The notes beneath the pieces are model-generated. The model worked only from the letters and a program-made list of their open reading frames with translations, was not told where the DNA came from and did no database searches. This document shows positions 32,421 through 44,247 of a DNA stretch of 64,000 bases, in pieces. A program made the translations under genes and the position numbers. Each line of letters begins with the position of its first letter. Within the stretch, counting starts at the first letter, position 1. The DNA comes from Oenanthe sinensis. Its lineage: Eukaryota; Streptophyta; Magnoliopsida; Apiales; Apiaceae. The DNA is taken from contig CM053802.1 of assembly GCA_028671895.1 (NCBI GenBank), positions 36,866,201-36,930,200 on the forward strand, in the 5' to 3' direction.

Positions 32421-33694
32421 TGTTAAGAACTCTTGAAAGGCATATGACTAGGCCTATTTGTAATAATTAGATGACAACTCAACTCAGATAAGAAACAGAA
32501 GTAAATAATAAATATGATAATATGAATCAAGACGAACAAAGTCAATTAGACACAAAGAATCTTATAAATCAGAACTATTCTAATGAAGCTGCTACTTATC
32601 ACCGGAAGAAGTTCATTAATATGTTCAAGCGTCGGCGACAAATAAAGAAGTAGTATTTCAGAAGAGTTTAGAAGATTCAGAAGATTTCAAGTGGTTACTT
32701 TAGAAAGATTCCAAGAAAAGAAAATATTGAAGACAATGCAAGAAGCAAAAACAAGACAAAAGATCATGGCTATTAAAGTTAAAAGGTGAATAATATTTAT
32801 TTAGTATGACACAAATGAACCAGGCAGTACATTTGTGCGTCAACTAATTTGATAAATATTTATCACCTAGCTCAAGCGATTTTCAGACAGAAGACAAAAG
32901 ACAGAAAGATTCAAGTCAAATCTACAGTGGTGGTGCAATGAAGAAACTAAATTAATTCTACTATCAAAAGTAATTAAATATTTAATTCACCTTGAACTAA
33001 TTTAATTTATAAATTATTTAATTAAGAATTGGTGGAATTAATTAAGTTAAAAGAGCATTTCAATTTATCATTTAAAGAAAGTCTTGTTGCGTATTTTAGA
33101 AAGTTCTACCGAATTAAATCGGTAAGAATTTTTAAGAAAGTCTTACCGAATTAAATAGGTAAGACCTTTTAAAAAGTCTTATCGACCAGAATTGGTAAGA
33201 ATTTTCAAAATTCTTACTGAAAATAAAAGTCTTACCGAGTGAAAAAAAATCTTGTCCAGCTTATTTAAAAAGTCTTGCAGGCTTAATTATAAAGTCTTTT
33301 AATTTTTTAAATAAGTTTATTCAAAAGTCTTGCAAACTTTTTCCTCTAAAAATATGAGGAGAATGTCTTCATTATTGGAGATTGAAAAACATTCAAATTT
33401 CAGAAATTTGTATGCATTATAATATTTACATATTTCTGTGCAAGTTTGAAATATAATTGTTAAACCCGAACACTTCATGTCGAATTCGTTGTAGATCATT
33501 TTATCAATTATATACTCTTTTTATCAGATTAATTTTGTAATACTTTTCAAGTTAAAATTATATCTTCTACTTGAACCGTATTTCATTAAAATTAATATTT
33601 CATAATTAATTAAATTAATATTTTAAATCTAAAATTCCCCGACAATTTTAGATATTGTATTCAACCCCCCTTCTACAATATCAGGGACCAATAA
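32421..33694 (+). repeat. Element D 5' LTR (about 1274 bp)
   Basis: Starts TGTTAAGAACTCTTGAAAGG exactly where J sequence ends and finishes ...GGGACCAATA (CA decayed to TA) before the PBS. It aligns by eye with the F LTR from TTGAAAGxCATATxACTAG on, including the pyrimidine-rich ATTCAACCCCCCTTCTAC near the end. The centre holds a TACCGA array. No gene is seen in it. Confidence 0.85.
33060..33330. repeat. AAAGTCTTACCGA motif array in the D LTR
   Basis: Seven to nine degenerate units of AAAGTCTTACCGA, several paired with inverted CGGTAAGA copies (for example TCTACCGAATTAAATCGGTA), so they form small palindromes. Related arrays lie in the D 3' region (40860-41220) and in the F LTR (48700-48990). 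Confidence 0.85.
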
Positions 33695-33696
33695 TT

Positions 33697-33708
33697 GGTA
33701 TCAAAGAT
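33697..33708 (+). other. Primer-binding site of D
   Basis: TGGTATCAAAGA, two mismatches from the initiator-Met tRNA complement, right after the LTR end. Confidence 0.8.
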
Positions 33709-33896
33709 GGTTGATATTTTTAATATTAGATCCGAACCAAATGTTCTTTAACTCATAGAGATCTCAAAAATTATTTTTAATTCGAAATAATTTTTATTCG
33801 AAATAATTTTTTTCACAGAAATTATTTTTGATAAAAAATGTTTTAAATCAAGAATTAAAATATTTTTTAAAACACTTAATTTTTAATTATTTAAAG

Positions 33897-34690
33897 ATGA
33901 GTACACAAAAAGTGACGACCATCAAAATTCCATAATTTGATAAAGATCACTACAATTTGTGGAAGCACAAAATGCTACTATTCATTGGGATTGCCAATCC
34001 CAAGTATGCATCAATTTTGGCCAGAGGTGTTGAAGCCCTAATAATTATTATTCTCGAAAACGAGATGGATTGGGTCGTAATTCCTCATAGACAGATTCTA
34101 AAAAGTCCAACTCACTATACAGAAGAAGAAATGGAAGTTGTGTCCCTAGACAATAATCTCAAACTTATATTGATAGAATCCCTAGACTAAGTTATATACA
34201 ATCACATAGTCAATTATAAAAATGCCAAACAGATCTGGGATACAATAGATATTATCAACGAAGGGACTGAAGAAGTCAGAGAGAATAGACTAGAGATCCT
34301 GACCTCCCAGTACGAGCAATTTAGATCCAACCGTGGTCAGGGTATCTCTGAGGTATTTCAGAGATTGAATAAATTGATAAACGAGCTCACCTAAATAGGA
34401 AATATTATAAGAACCAGGAGGTCAACGGGAAGTTTTTGCTAACCTTACCTGAGCATCTAGAACATAGGATCGCAGTAATCCGGGAGACTAGGGACATGAA
34501 GGAGGTAATCCTAGAAAGACTCTACGGAGCATTAAAGACATATGAATTGGAATAGATCCAGACCAGAGAAATATATGGAAGAGGTAATGTTCTAAGTTCC
34601 TCCAAAGAATTGATAGTAGAAGCACCAAAGAAGATAGAAGTGAAGGCTGTTGTACCTTAAAATAATTCAATGGAGTATGTGGTTCCAGAA
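33897..34690 (+). pseudogene. gag: Element D gag, first part
   Basis: The ATG at 33897 opens MSTQKVTTIKIP, then a stop and FDKDHYNLWKHKMLLFIG, the usual Gag start of this family. Continues through AKQIWDTIDIINEGTEEVRENR and LTSQYEQFRSNRGQG, the copia Gag core (UBN2-like), with stops at 34188-34190 and near 34392. Ends where the truncated L-type LTR begins. It continues at 35785. Confidence 0.82.
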
Positions 34691-34695
34691 ATTGG

Positions 34696-35784
34696 ACTAC
34701 ATTACCTTTGACCGGGTGATGATAAAAGTGGACATCGGGTATATCATGAGTCGTATGAGAAATATGAATGATAGATAAAGGATTTAACCCTCCTATAATT
34801 AGGAGAGATATTATTGGCCTCTTGATTGAGTGAGACTATAAAATGCATGGCCGTGCTCAAATAATGATTTATTTTTCATAGTCTACTCATGGATCAAGTA
34901 AACCCGGATTAAATGTTGAAGAGGATGACTAAATTCATGCCTTGAGTTTAATCTATAATATATATGGTTAAATGGATTATATTACACGGAAATATTAATC
35001 ACGAAAGGTTTTATCGAATCACGATTTAATTATTATTTAATTGGGTAGCAATGATGTATTACTAGATACCGCTCATTGTTTATAATTTTATTGGAGAATA
35101 AAATTATTGCTAATTAAATAATAGCCTATAGGGTCACACACATAGAGTACTTAGAGGAATAGTTAATTTAAATTATAGATTTAAATTAATTGATGATTAT
35201 TTGAATTTTATTATATTAATTAAGTGAGACTTAATTAATTAAAATAATATAAATTCGAATTCGAATTTGAATTCTGTCCTTAATAATTAAGTGTGACTTA
35301 GTTATTAATTAAATAATAAAATTCGGTTTTATTATTTAATCCTAAACCTACATGGGTTAGGCTTTGCTGTTATGGGTTGCTATTATGGGCCTATTAACCA
35401 ACCATTATAAATAGATAATGTAGGGTTAATAGGTATTAAGGGTTTTTTAAGAAAAAACGAACCCTAGCAGCAGCAAAGGTATAAAGAAAAGGAAGAGGCA
35501 GAATTCGAAATCATCAAAGGAGGCTAGTACATCCATTCCGTAATCAAGATCGGGAGACGTTCTTGAAGGTGCTCGTGTGGATACCATAGAGGTGCTTTCG
35601 AGAAGAAGACACAAGTCGTGAAAGCTAGGATCTCCGTTGAGTTCGTGTAAGTCAAGACCAGACAAAGGTATGATTCCGTTTCATCATAATCTGTCAATCT
35701 TATACATGATCCTGCGTTAGGGTTCCGAAATTTTTCGTTATATTTACGTTTAATCCGCTGCGTTTTATGCCTCGGAACCCAACA
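34696..35784 (+). repeat. Truncated L-type LTR inside D gag (about 1.09 kb)
   Basis: From TTACCTTTGACCGGGTGATG to ...CGGAACCCAACA it follows the L LTR (from about 51765 to 52816). The first 480 bases are missing, so no target duplication can be read. A TATAAATA box is at 35406-35413. Left edge approximate. Confidence 0.9.
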
Positions 35785-36930
35785 CCAACACGTCAAGGAG
35801 GAAAAGATGTAAATCCCTCTTGCCTTAAAATGTTTGCATTGCTAGGTAAAAAACTAGATGGTGAAAGAGGTAGAGTTAAGCAACTAATTCTCAAAATCAA
35901 AGTTCTAACTAATGAGATTGATGTTTTAAAATTGTTAAAATGAAAAAATGACAAGTTGACTGAGGACTTAGCTTTTCAAGTCAATAGAGTCAGTTGTTAT
36001 GTTAAAGTTAAAGCCTATCTCAGATATCAAATAGAGGAAGAGAAGAAGAAGTGTCTAGCCTATAAGAACTCCTCTTATATTGTCAAGAACCTAATTGAAC
36101 ATCAAAAGATAAACCAAAAAGTTGGAATAGGCTTTGAGTACAATAAATTAGTAGGAAAGCCAAGCAACATAATCCTATTCAGAAAAAGTGCTGAAGAAAG
36201 AGGTATCCCACATATTGTTAAAGACACACTTAAACCTCTTTTCATAACCCCTATAGCTGAACCAATCCTTGAGAGCTCTATCTTAATTACTTATGAATTG
36301 AAGTTAGAGGATCTCGAGGAAGAAAAGAAAAGAGAGGAACATGCTAAGGACATACAAGGAGTTAATTTCCAAAAAGAGAAGAGTGCACCTAAGACACTAA
36401 TGGAAGACGTGGGAACTTCTAGATCGCCCAATCCTGGTATAGGTGTTTTAGACTTAAAGAATAATGTGAACAGACCTAATACGTTTGTTAATAGTAAGAA
36501 TAGTAATAACAAATATCATTCTACTAAAAACTTTAAAACTGCTGATAAAGTTAAAGTAGAAACTGTTAAGACACCTACTGTTTTGAATAACATGCCTATT
36601 ATTGAAGTATGCCATAAACCTTGTGATATTTTAAATTGTATGTTATGTGCTTTTAATGCTATGAATGCTTATTTCAAATGCATAATTGATAATAAAAATA
36701 ACATGACACCTAGACAACCATCAATAATAAATTTGCAAAATCTAAGACTGCGATTCCTTCACCTATCAGGAAGGAAACATATATTCCTAAGTCTAAACAG
36801 AAAGTTGTTAAGATTATTTATAGGAAGGTAAGTACAGTCAACGTGGATGATACTGTTATCCGAAAAGGATCTATTGTCAAAACTGACAAAGGTCAATTCT
36901 TTAAGTATACCGGGCCCAATAAATTTTAGG
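35785..36930 (+). pseudogene. gag: Element D gag, second part
   Basis: An open frame at 35956-36831 (291 residues) holds a coiled coil (RYQIEEEKKKCLAYKNSSYIV), a region with GKPSNIILFRKSAEERGIPHI, an acidic-basic helix (LEDLEEEKKREEHAKD) and a Cys-rich motif (CHKPCDILNCMLCAFNAMNAYF) unlike the CCHC knuckles of B, C and E. A frameshift near 36740 follows; the last codons before TAG (near 36928) read GQFFKYTGPNKF. The same Cys-rich region, much decayed, is in F. D and F thus form a Gag lineage apart from C and E. Confidence 0.8.
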
Positions 36931-36944
36931 CTCCGAAGATGAAT

Positions 36945-36968
36945 TGATCCTTTTGATATTTGCAGGGA
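36945..36968 (+). promoter_or_regulatory. Splice-acceptor-like gag-pol boundary in D
   Basis: TCCTTTTGATATTTGCAG/GGAG: pyrimidine-rich run plus CAG, at the start of the pol coding match. The same element is present in B, C and E. Confidence 0.4.
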
Positions 36969-38250
36969 GTTAAATAGGTAAACTGGGTTGTATGGATCCT
37001 GGACATTAGATCTTCAAGGCATATGGCCGGAGATAGTGCCCTGCTATCATACGTGGTTGAAAGAGCTGGCCCAATCGTAACATTTGGAGATAATAGTAAA
37101 GCAGTGCATCATACGGGATATGGCAAGTTAAATGCTAGGAATGTTATCATTGAAAACATCTCTTTGGAGGAAGGGCTTAAGCACAATCTACTCATTCTAA
37201 AGATGACAAACTGGCCTTACGTGGAGTAAGGAAAGGAAACTTGTATGTAGCCGATCTCAACTCAGGAACTTAAGTTGATGAAAACTGTTTCTATTCAAAA
37301 TCTTCATCAGAAGAAAGCTGGCTATGACACAAGAAAATGTCACACCTGAATTTCAAAACAATGAACTCTTTAGTCGAGAGGGATTTGGTAAGAGGACTGC
37401 CTCTAATGGAATTTACACAAGAAGGATTATGTGAGGCATGTCAGCAAGGGAAGTCAAAGAAAGCAAGTCACAGAGGCACAGACACTACAAACATCACTGA
37501 ACCACTTCAACTCCTACACGTATTTATTTGGTCTAGTCAATATTATGTCTATGTCAAAGAAAAAATATGCCTTACTAATTGTAGATGACTTCACAAAGTA
37601 CAAGGTTTTATTCATGAACTCCAAGAATGAAACTCCATAATTGGTGATTGTTCATATAAAGCTGATTGAGTTAGATTCAAAGTTAGTTGTCTGGGCAATC
37701 AGATCAGATAATGGAACATAATTCAAGAATGAAATTCTGAACAACTTTTTCTCAGACACAGGGATAACAAGACAATACTCGGCATCAAGAACTCCGCAGC
37801 AGAATGGAGTTGTAGAAAGGAAAAATAGAACCCTGATTGAAGCTGCAAGAACAATGTTAAGTGAATCAAGGTTACCTATCTACTTCTGGGCTGAATCAGT
37901 AAACACAACATGTTATACCTAGAATCGAACTCTGATCAACAAAGATCATATAAAAACTCCCTATAAATTAATGATTGGAAAGAAACCAACACTCAAGTAC
38001 TTTCATGTATTTGGAACCAAATGTTATGTGTTGAAAGATGGAGATTAACATTATGGCAAGTTCGAGGCCAAGGTACATTAATCTATTTTTGTCGGTTATT
38101 CAAGAAGAGCATATAGGGTGTACATAATTTATCAGCACCAAGTAAAAGAAAGTGTCAATGTTACTTTTGAAGACACTAAACTCCCAACTATTTAAACTGA
38201 AGATTCTTCTGAGTCGTTAAAATTTGATAATGATCCAAACTCATATTCTG
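36966..38250 (+). pseudogene. pol: Element D protease and integrase, broken
   Basis: Protease: the active site reads WILDIRSSRHMAG, so the DSG triplet has been lost; then VERAGPIVTFGDNSKAV and GLKHNLL. Integrase zinc-binding part at 37337-37470: MSHLNFKTMNSLV and GLCEACQQGKSKK. Core, shifted between frames: PLQLLHV, ALLIVDDFTKY, RSDNGT then a stop, TPQQNGVVERKNRTLIEAARTML, YFWAESVNTTCYT. C-terminal part FGTKCYVLKDGD then a stop; FVGYSRRAYRVY. Then an acidic, Asn/Gly-rich linker (NSGGNNSNIGDTTNTNGGS). At least eight stops or shifts. Confidence 0.87.
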
Positions 38251-38499
38251 ACGACAAAGAAGAACCTGAGGTTGCAGTAGGAAATGATGATGAAAATAAT
38301 GATAATGATCCAGGTAATAGTGGTGGAAACAATAGTAACATTGGAGATACTACTAATACCAATGGTGGATCAACAAATCATCATGGCAACAACTCAGGGG
38401 GAGATGATGGATCTACTGGCAGAACACAATATCACAATGTATATCGAGGTGAATAATCTAGATCAAACCGATCAAGGGAAAGGATATGGAGCAGAGATC

Positions 38500-40074
38500 A
38501 TCTTTTTGAATTGATCATAGCTAATCCAAATGTTGGATTTAGAACCAGAAGTGAAACTTTAAATGAATGCTTATTTTTCAGTTTTTCTTTCTGAAGAAGA
38601 ACCAAAAAAAATTAAAGATGCATTAACTGATCCAGATTGGGTTCTTGCCATACAATAAGAGCTCAATTAGTTTGAGAGACAAGAAGTCTGGACACTGGTA
38701 CCCAGGAAAAAAGATAGATCTGTAATTGGTACTAAATGGATATATAGGAACAAGTTAGATAGTGATGGCATTGTTATAAGGAACAAAGCTAGACTTGTAG
38801 CAAAGGGTTACTCCCAGGAAGAGGGAATTGATTATGACGGGACCTATGCACCAATTGCAAGACTTGAAGCCATCAAGATATTTCTGACAGTCACAACACA
38901 TTCTAATTTCAAAGTTTATCAGATGGATATGAAGAATACATTTCTGAAAGGAGAGTTAGAAGATGAAGTATATGTGGAACAGCCCCCTGGCTTTGAAAAT
39001 CCAGAGTTTACTGATTTTGTATATTTTCTATTCAAAGCTCTCTATGAACTCGAGAAAGCATCAAGGACGTGGTATGACACTCTCTCTGTGCTTTTACTTG
39101 AAAATGGTTTCATTAGAGGTGTCATAGATAAAACTCTATTTTATAAATTGCATAATAAAGATATGATATTTGTCCAAGTTTATGTTGACGATATTATATT
39201 TGGTTCTACTAACGGAAACTTGTGTAAGAGATTTGCTAAGTTAATGCAGAGTAGGTATGAGATGAGCATGATGAGTGAGCTGTCATTCTTCGTTGAATTG
39301 CACGTAAAGCAAAAGAAAGATGAGATGTTTATTTGCCAATCAAAGTACGTAAGGGATCTTCAGAGAAAATACAGTCTAGAATATTCTCCACCGGCAAAAA
39401 CCCCAATGCCAATAGCCATTAAGCTTGACAAAGATGAAATTGGTAAGAAAGTTGACATCACAAGTTACAGAGGTATGATAGGCTCGTTATTATATCTAAC
39501 TGCTAGTAGACCTGATATAATGTTTGCAACATGCCTATGTGCAAGGTTTCAATCTGACCCTTGGGAATCTCATCTTATAGCTATTAAAAGAATTTTTAGA
39601 TATTTGAAGGGTACACCAAATCTTAGAATTTGGTACCCTAAAGATACATTTTTTGACCTAATAAGCTACACAGGTTCAGATTATGCAGGATGTAGGATGG
39701 ACAGGAAAAGTACTTCCGGAAGCTGTCAGTTTCTAGGAAGTCGGTTGATCTCATGGTATAGCAAGTAACAACACTCAGTATCTACCTCGACAACCGAAGC
39801 AGAATACGTTGCGGTAGGTAGCTATTGTGCACAAATCTTGTGGATAAGGAATCAACTAAATGACTATGGACTTGCGTTAAATGAAATTCCAATTTTCTGC
39901 GATAACACAAGTGTACTAGTCATCTGCAACAATCCTATACAACACTCTCAAACCAAGCACATTGACATAAGGTATCATTTTATCCGAGAACATGTCATAA
40001 ACGGAACTGTGGTGCCACACTTTGTATCTACAGAAGATCAAATAGCTAACATCTTCACGAAATCACTTGATTAA
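38500..40074 (+). pseudogene. pol: Element D RT and RNase H, nearly full length
   Basis: RT: EVWTLVPRKKDRSVIGTKWIY (about 38683), KARLVAKGYSQEEGIDYD, MDMKNTFLKGELEDEVYVEQPPGF, and the active site VQVYVDDIIFGSTN (about 39172-39213). RNase H: GSDYAGCRMDRKSTSGSCQFLG, a TAA at 39766, TEAEYVAVGSYCAQILWIRNQL, FCDNTS and TKHIDIRYHFIREHV. Open from 38923 to 39768 and from 39838 to 40074 in the same frame; upstream part with TAAs near 38655 and 38670. The most complete pol part of D. Confidence 0.88.
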
Positions 40075-40329
40075 TCCATTTTCTCTAAGATGGTTAGTGA
40101 ACTAGGGATGTTAAACAATGACTAATTTTTTGGTTGCTAGGAATTGATTTGAGCTTTTAAATATTAAATGTTAATATTTAAAGAATTTATAAAGTTTGAA
40201 TCAACAAAATCATAGGGCTTATGAATATTTGGATAAATTATCTTGAGAATAATTTAATACTCTTAATAGATAATTAGTTCAATTATAGCATAAGTACTTG
40301 TATTTATTTTAAGCATTTTATAAGCTTAT

Positions 40330-40720
40330 GTAAATTATTGTATGGTTTTCTAATTATTATTGCAAATTAATTTTTTTTTTAATTACTTACTTAATTTATT
40401 CTTTACGTTAATTCAAGGTTGAATTAATTTAATTCCTAAATTAATTAGAACTGTTAATAATATAAATAATTATTATATGTCCTTAATAACTAAGTAGTAT
40501 GTAAATTATTTTATATTTTTCTAATTATTATTGCACATTAATAATTATTATTTTATTAATTATTGAATTAATTTATTCTTAAAGTTAATTCAAGTGTGAA
40601 TTAATTTTATTTCTAAATTAATTAGAATAGTTAATAATATAAGTAATTATTATACGTCTTTAACAATTTAGTTGCACGTAAATTGTTAATTATTTTATTA
40701 TTATTAATTAATCTAAAATT
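40330..40720. repeat. 171-177-bp tandem repeat in the D 3' region
   Basis: GTAAATTATT or a variant begins copies at 40330, 40501 and 40678 (third copy partial). Each full copy contains TTCTAATTATTATTGCA, AGTTAATTCAAG-like and AATTAGAA(C/T)(T/A)GTTAATAATATAA. Confidence 0.85.
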
Positions 40721-40859
40721 TGAATAAAATTTCCTTTATCTTATTTCAAATTTTGGAATAATTAATAATATTTATATATATTTATTTATATTTATATATA
40801 TATAGTATGTAAATATACTTATTTAGTTAAATTTTTGGCAAGACTTCTTAATGTCAAAA

Positions 40860-41220
40860 CTTGGCAAGACTTTCCAAATAGTCTTACCGAGGTGTGGTTT
40901 TAAAAGTCTTACCGACTGAGTATAAGTCTTTATTTATTTAATATCGGAAAAACTTTTATTTTAATAAAAGCAGTAAGACTTTTTAAATAAAGCTCGGCAA
41001 GACTTTTCAAAAGTCTTACCGAATCTTTAATAGTAAAAGTCTTACCGAGTAAATCTTAAAAGTCTTACCGACCGAAATGGCTATTTTGTTTTAATTGTTT
41101 TTATTATGTTTCTTTTCAGAAAGACTTTTAATAAAACAACTCGGCAAGGCTTTTAAAAAGTCTTACCGATATTTTATTTCTAAAAGTCTTACCGTACAAA
41201 TCGTAATACTTAAACACTTT
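40860..41220. repeat. AAAGTCTTACCGA motif array in the D 3' region
   Basis: About ten units of AAAGTCTTACCGA/GGCAAGACTTTT at irregular spacing. Same core as the D LTR array, but the surrounding LTR sequence of D is absent here, so the motif occurs in two separate places of one element. Confidence 0.8.
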
Positions 41221-41439
41221 TTTAAAAAAATTATTCAGGTTTTAAACACACGCTTATACACACGATATACACGACTACAAATTTCATTAAGACCTTTCAA
41301 AAACTCTACAAAAACCCTCGATTTTATCCTCTAATCAATTACTATCAGTTGCTGATTTTGATTCTTACAAGCTTTAAGCTTGCTAGTTTGAGAAAATCAA
41401 TTTATTGTTAGGAATGCAAACACTGATTATTGTCAGAGA

Positions 41440-41625
41440 ATATCAGATTAGAGTTTATGCTGACGTCATCAGGGTTTATGAAGCTGTCGGACAGAGTTTA
41501 CTCTATCAGAGAATACTCAATCAGAGTTTACTCTAACAGAGACTGCTCAAATCAGAGAATGACAAATCGACAGAGTCTAGCATCAGAGTTTAACTGAAAA
41601 GGAAACAGACAAATCAGAGTCTGAT
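41440..41625. repeat. CAGAGTTTA motif array in the E LTR
   Basis: Three exact CAGAGTTTA (41492, 41522, 41584) plus variants (TTAGAGTTTA, TCAGAGAAT twice, CAGAGTCTA, TCAGAGTCTGA). It is the reverse complement of the TAAACTCTG repeated in the genes and 3' UTR. Confidence 0.85.
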
Positions 41626-41721
41626 TTGGATAGTAAGAAGGAATTTGAGTGCAAGTCTAAATTACCTTATTAAAGCTATTCTATTTCCAATCTGATTTGT
41701 AATTGCATTTGTAGCTGTGTC

Positions 41722-41729
41722 TATATAAA
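41722..41729 (+). promoter_or_regulatory. TATA box of the E LTR
   Basis: TATATAAA, about 100 bases after the motif array and about 210 before the LTR end; the transcription start is expected near 41755. Confidence 0.6.
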
Positions 41730-41944
41730 CACAGAGATATGTTATATTCTATATACGTTTTCAAGCATTATAATTGTAACCTAGCAGCTCTTAAGAATAA
41801 TATTTCTTGAGAGAGTTTTGTAATCAAGATCATTATTAATACAAAACAGCATTCCATTCTACATACTTGCGTTCAACATCGATTAGTTGGTACTATTACA
41901 TTCAACCCCCCTTCTGTAATAGATAAATTATCCTGGGTAACAAT

Positions 41945-41956
41945 TGGTATCAGAGC
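41945..41956 (+). other. Primer-binding site of E
   Basis: TGGTATCAGAGC, exact initiator-Met tRNA complement, two bases after the LTR end. Confidence 0.93.
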
Positions 41957-41991
41957 AGGCAGTTAATTTCAACTCAAAAGATCAAATAATC

Positions 41992-44247
41992 ATGCCGGGT
42001 AACAAGTATGAAAGCATCAGGATTTCAATATTAAAGAAGGCTGAGTACCCTACATGGAGGGTGAAGATGTTGATGTTCCTAGAAGCTACAGACCCTGACT
42101 ATCTGGATAGGATAAATGAAGGACAGTATCTTCCAACAAAACTGGTGCCTGCAACTGTTGTAGAAGGAAGACAAGTTCCTGAATATTATACATTAAAGGA
42201 TAAGAAAAAATGGACCAATGAGGAAAAGCAAGAAGTCCTCAAAGATACCAAGGTTAGAAATATATTACATAACAGTCTTGACTCTGTAATGTCCAATAGG
42301 GTAATAGCATGCAAGACAACAAAAGAAATCTAGGATGCACTAGAGGTTCAATGCCAAGGAATCAGGGAAATCAAGAAAAATAGGAGATCTGTACTTATAC
42401 AAGAGTATGAATACTTTGAGGCTAAACAGAATGAGTCTCTCACAGATATCTATGACAGATTTTTAACTCTGTTGAATAACTTGGCATTAGTAGATAAGGT
42501 GTATGATAATGAAGACTCAAAGACAAAGTTTCTTAGGGCTCTTCTAGAAGAATGAGATCTGCAGACATCTTTGATTAGAGACAGAGCTGATTTAGGTGAG
42601 ATGTCTTTAGATGAGGTCTATGGAAAACTGAAAACTCATGACTTGGAGTTACAGCAAAGAAGAAACATGAAAAGTAGCAAGACAAAATCTATTGCCTTGA
42701 ATGTTGAGGCCCAGATTGAAGAACCTACAGAAAAAGTCCTTAAAGCCTCAACAAAAAAAGGAAAAGCTGTAATCAAGGAAAGCAGTGAATCAGAGTTTGA
42801 AGAAAACTCTGATATAAACTCTGATGACTCTTCAGACACTGACATGATAGAGATGTTTGCTATGTTTGTCAAAAGCTTTAAGAAATACAGAAAATTTAAG
42901 AAGCAAGGAAACTTTCAGAAAAAGCATGGTGAGTCAGACAAGAAAGACAGATTCAGAAAGAGAAAAGATAGAGATGGAAAATCAAAAACTCTTGATAAAT
43001 CAAAGATCAAGTGTTACAAGTGCAATAAGATGGGGCACTTTGCTACTGAGTGCAGAAGCAAGGAATCTGGGAAAGATCTCATCACATCAAAGAAAGACTG
43101 GATGGATTCCTCAGACTCTGAAGAATAAACTAACTATGCTCTCATGGCAAACTCTGATGCTACCATCTTAAACTCTGAAAAGGTAGCAGACTCTGTTTTC
43201 AATTTTCAAACTGATAATATCTGTGAATTAAAGTCTTTTCTTAGATCTTTGCATGTTAGCTTTAAATCCCAGACTCTAGAAAATGAGAGATTAAAATCTG
43301 AGATACAAACTCTGACTGCTAGGAATAACATGCTTGAATCTGAAAACTCTGAAATGTTAAACATTAAGAAAGACCTTGAGAATGCTATACACATGCAAAC
43401 TCAGCTAGAAATACAAGTCACTTATTTAAAATCTGAGATAACTAAGGAAAAAGAGACCTTCAGAGTTTGGACAAACTCTGGCAAGAAGGTCCAACAAATG
43501 CTTTCTGAAAAGAATTGGATATCTGCCTTAGGTTATGAATCTGATAAAGAAACACACACTAAAGCACATACAAAAAGAACACTGAGTGAACCTGTGAAAT
43601 TTGTTAGAGCTAGTGATTTCAAGAAAACTAAATCTGCTGAAAGCTCTAAAAACAATAGTGTGTCAGATTCTAAAAAGGTAAATATAGGGTTACTGTCACA
43701 TAAGCAACTTACAGAAAAGTTGAAGGCAGTCACTAATAAAACTAAAAAGGTGAAAAGAAATAGGAATGGTAAAGTAGGAATTACTAAGGAGAATAATTAT
43801 ATGAATATCCCTAATGCTCCTAGGAAAACCTGTTTTACTTGTGGTAATTCTAATCACCTTGCTATTGACTGCAAACAAAGGAAAAAGAAAGAACCTGAAA
43901 GACCTAGTTTTGAGGCTAGAAAACAAACAAGATATCATCCATGTTTTCATTGTGGTAGTTTATGGCATTCCATTTATACATGCAAAGAATATTATAGGTT
44001 GTATTACAACTGTTATAAACCACAGCCTAAAATAAATATTTCTCCAAAACATACTGTCAAGCAGATATATGTGATAAAATCTGATAAGAGGAGTGTAAAC
44101 TCTGATAGTACAAATTCTGAGAATGCAAACTCTAATCATGTAACATCTGTTAACACAAACCCTGACAAAAGAACTTATGCTGCAAAAGTTAACAAGTTTT
44201 CAAAGAAAGGACCCAAACTAGTTTGGGTCCCCAAATCTATTAATTAA
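41992..44247 (+). pseudogene. gag: Element E gag with coiled coil and three zinc knuckles; three in-frame stops
   Basis: The ATG at 41992 opens MPGNKYESIRIS. One frame throughout. Gag core to about 42620 (YPTWRVKMLMFLEAT, LEVQCQGI, YGKLKTHDLELQQ); an acidic Ser/Asp/Asn segment; a first knuckle CYKCNKMGHFATEC (43012-43053); coiled coil 43200-43500 (LENERLKSEIQTLTARNNML); a basic stretch KKVKRNRNGKVGITKENNY; a second knuckle CFTCGNSNHLAIDC (about 43831) and a third CFHCGSLWHSIYTC (about 43942); then VNSDSTNSENANSN and the end KLVWVPKSIN. Stops: TAG 42331, TGA 42553, TAA 43126; no frameshift. Three knuckles are more than the usual one or two. Confidence 0.88.

Larger units (their letters stand above)
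32421..41405 (+). mobile_element. Element D: Sirevirus-type copia inserted in J and cut by E
   Basis: 5' LTR, PBS, gag (with a truncated L-type LTR inserted), protease, integrase, RT, RNase H and a long AT-rich 3' region, all on the + strand. E begins at 41406 (candidate duplication TTTAT, 41401-41405); the D 3' LTR was not found in the window and should follow E. The polyprotein has many stops but RT-RNase H is nearly full length. Confidence 0.85.
40075..41405 (+). other. Element D 3' region, AT-rich, repeats, no gene
   Basis: Follows the RNase H stop. The first 150 bases match the sequence after RNase H in F (61560-61720). Then come two and a half copies of a 171-177-base tandem repeat, a second TACCGA array, and about 180 bases that end at the E LTR. 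The 79-residue frame at 41095-41334 lies partly in the array and is probably chance. Confidence 0.7.
41406..41942 (+). repeat. Element E 5' LTR (537 bp)
   Basis: TGTTAGGAATGC ... GGGTAACA, with matching TGTTA/TAACA ends, directly before a perfect PBS. Contains ATTCAACCCCCCTTCTGT near the end and a TATATAAA box. Short for a Sirevirus LTR. Sequence between 41440 and 41620 is dense in CAGAGTTTA. Confidence 0.85.
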
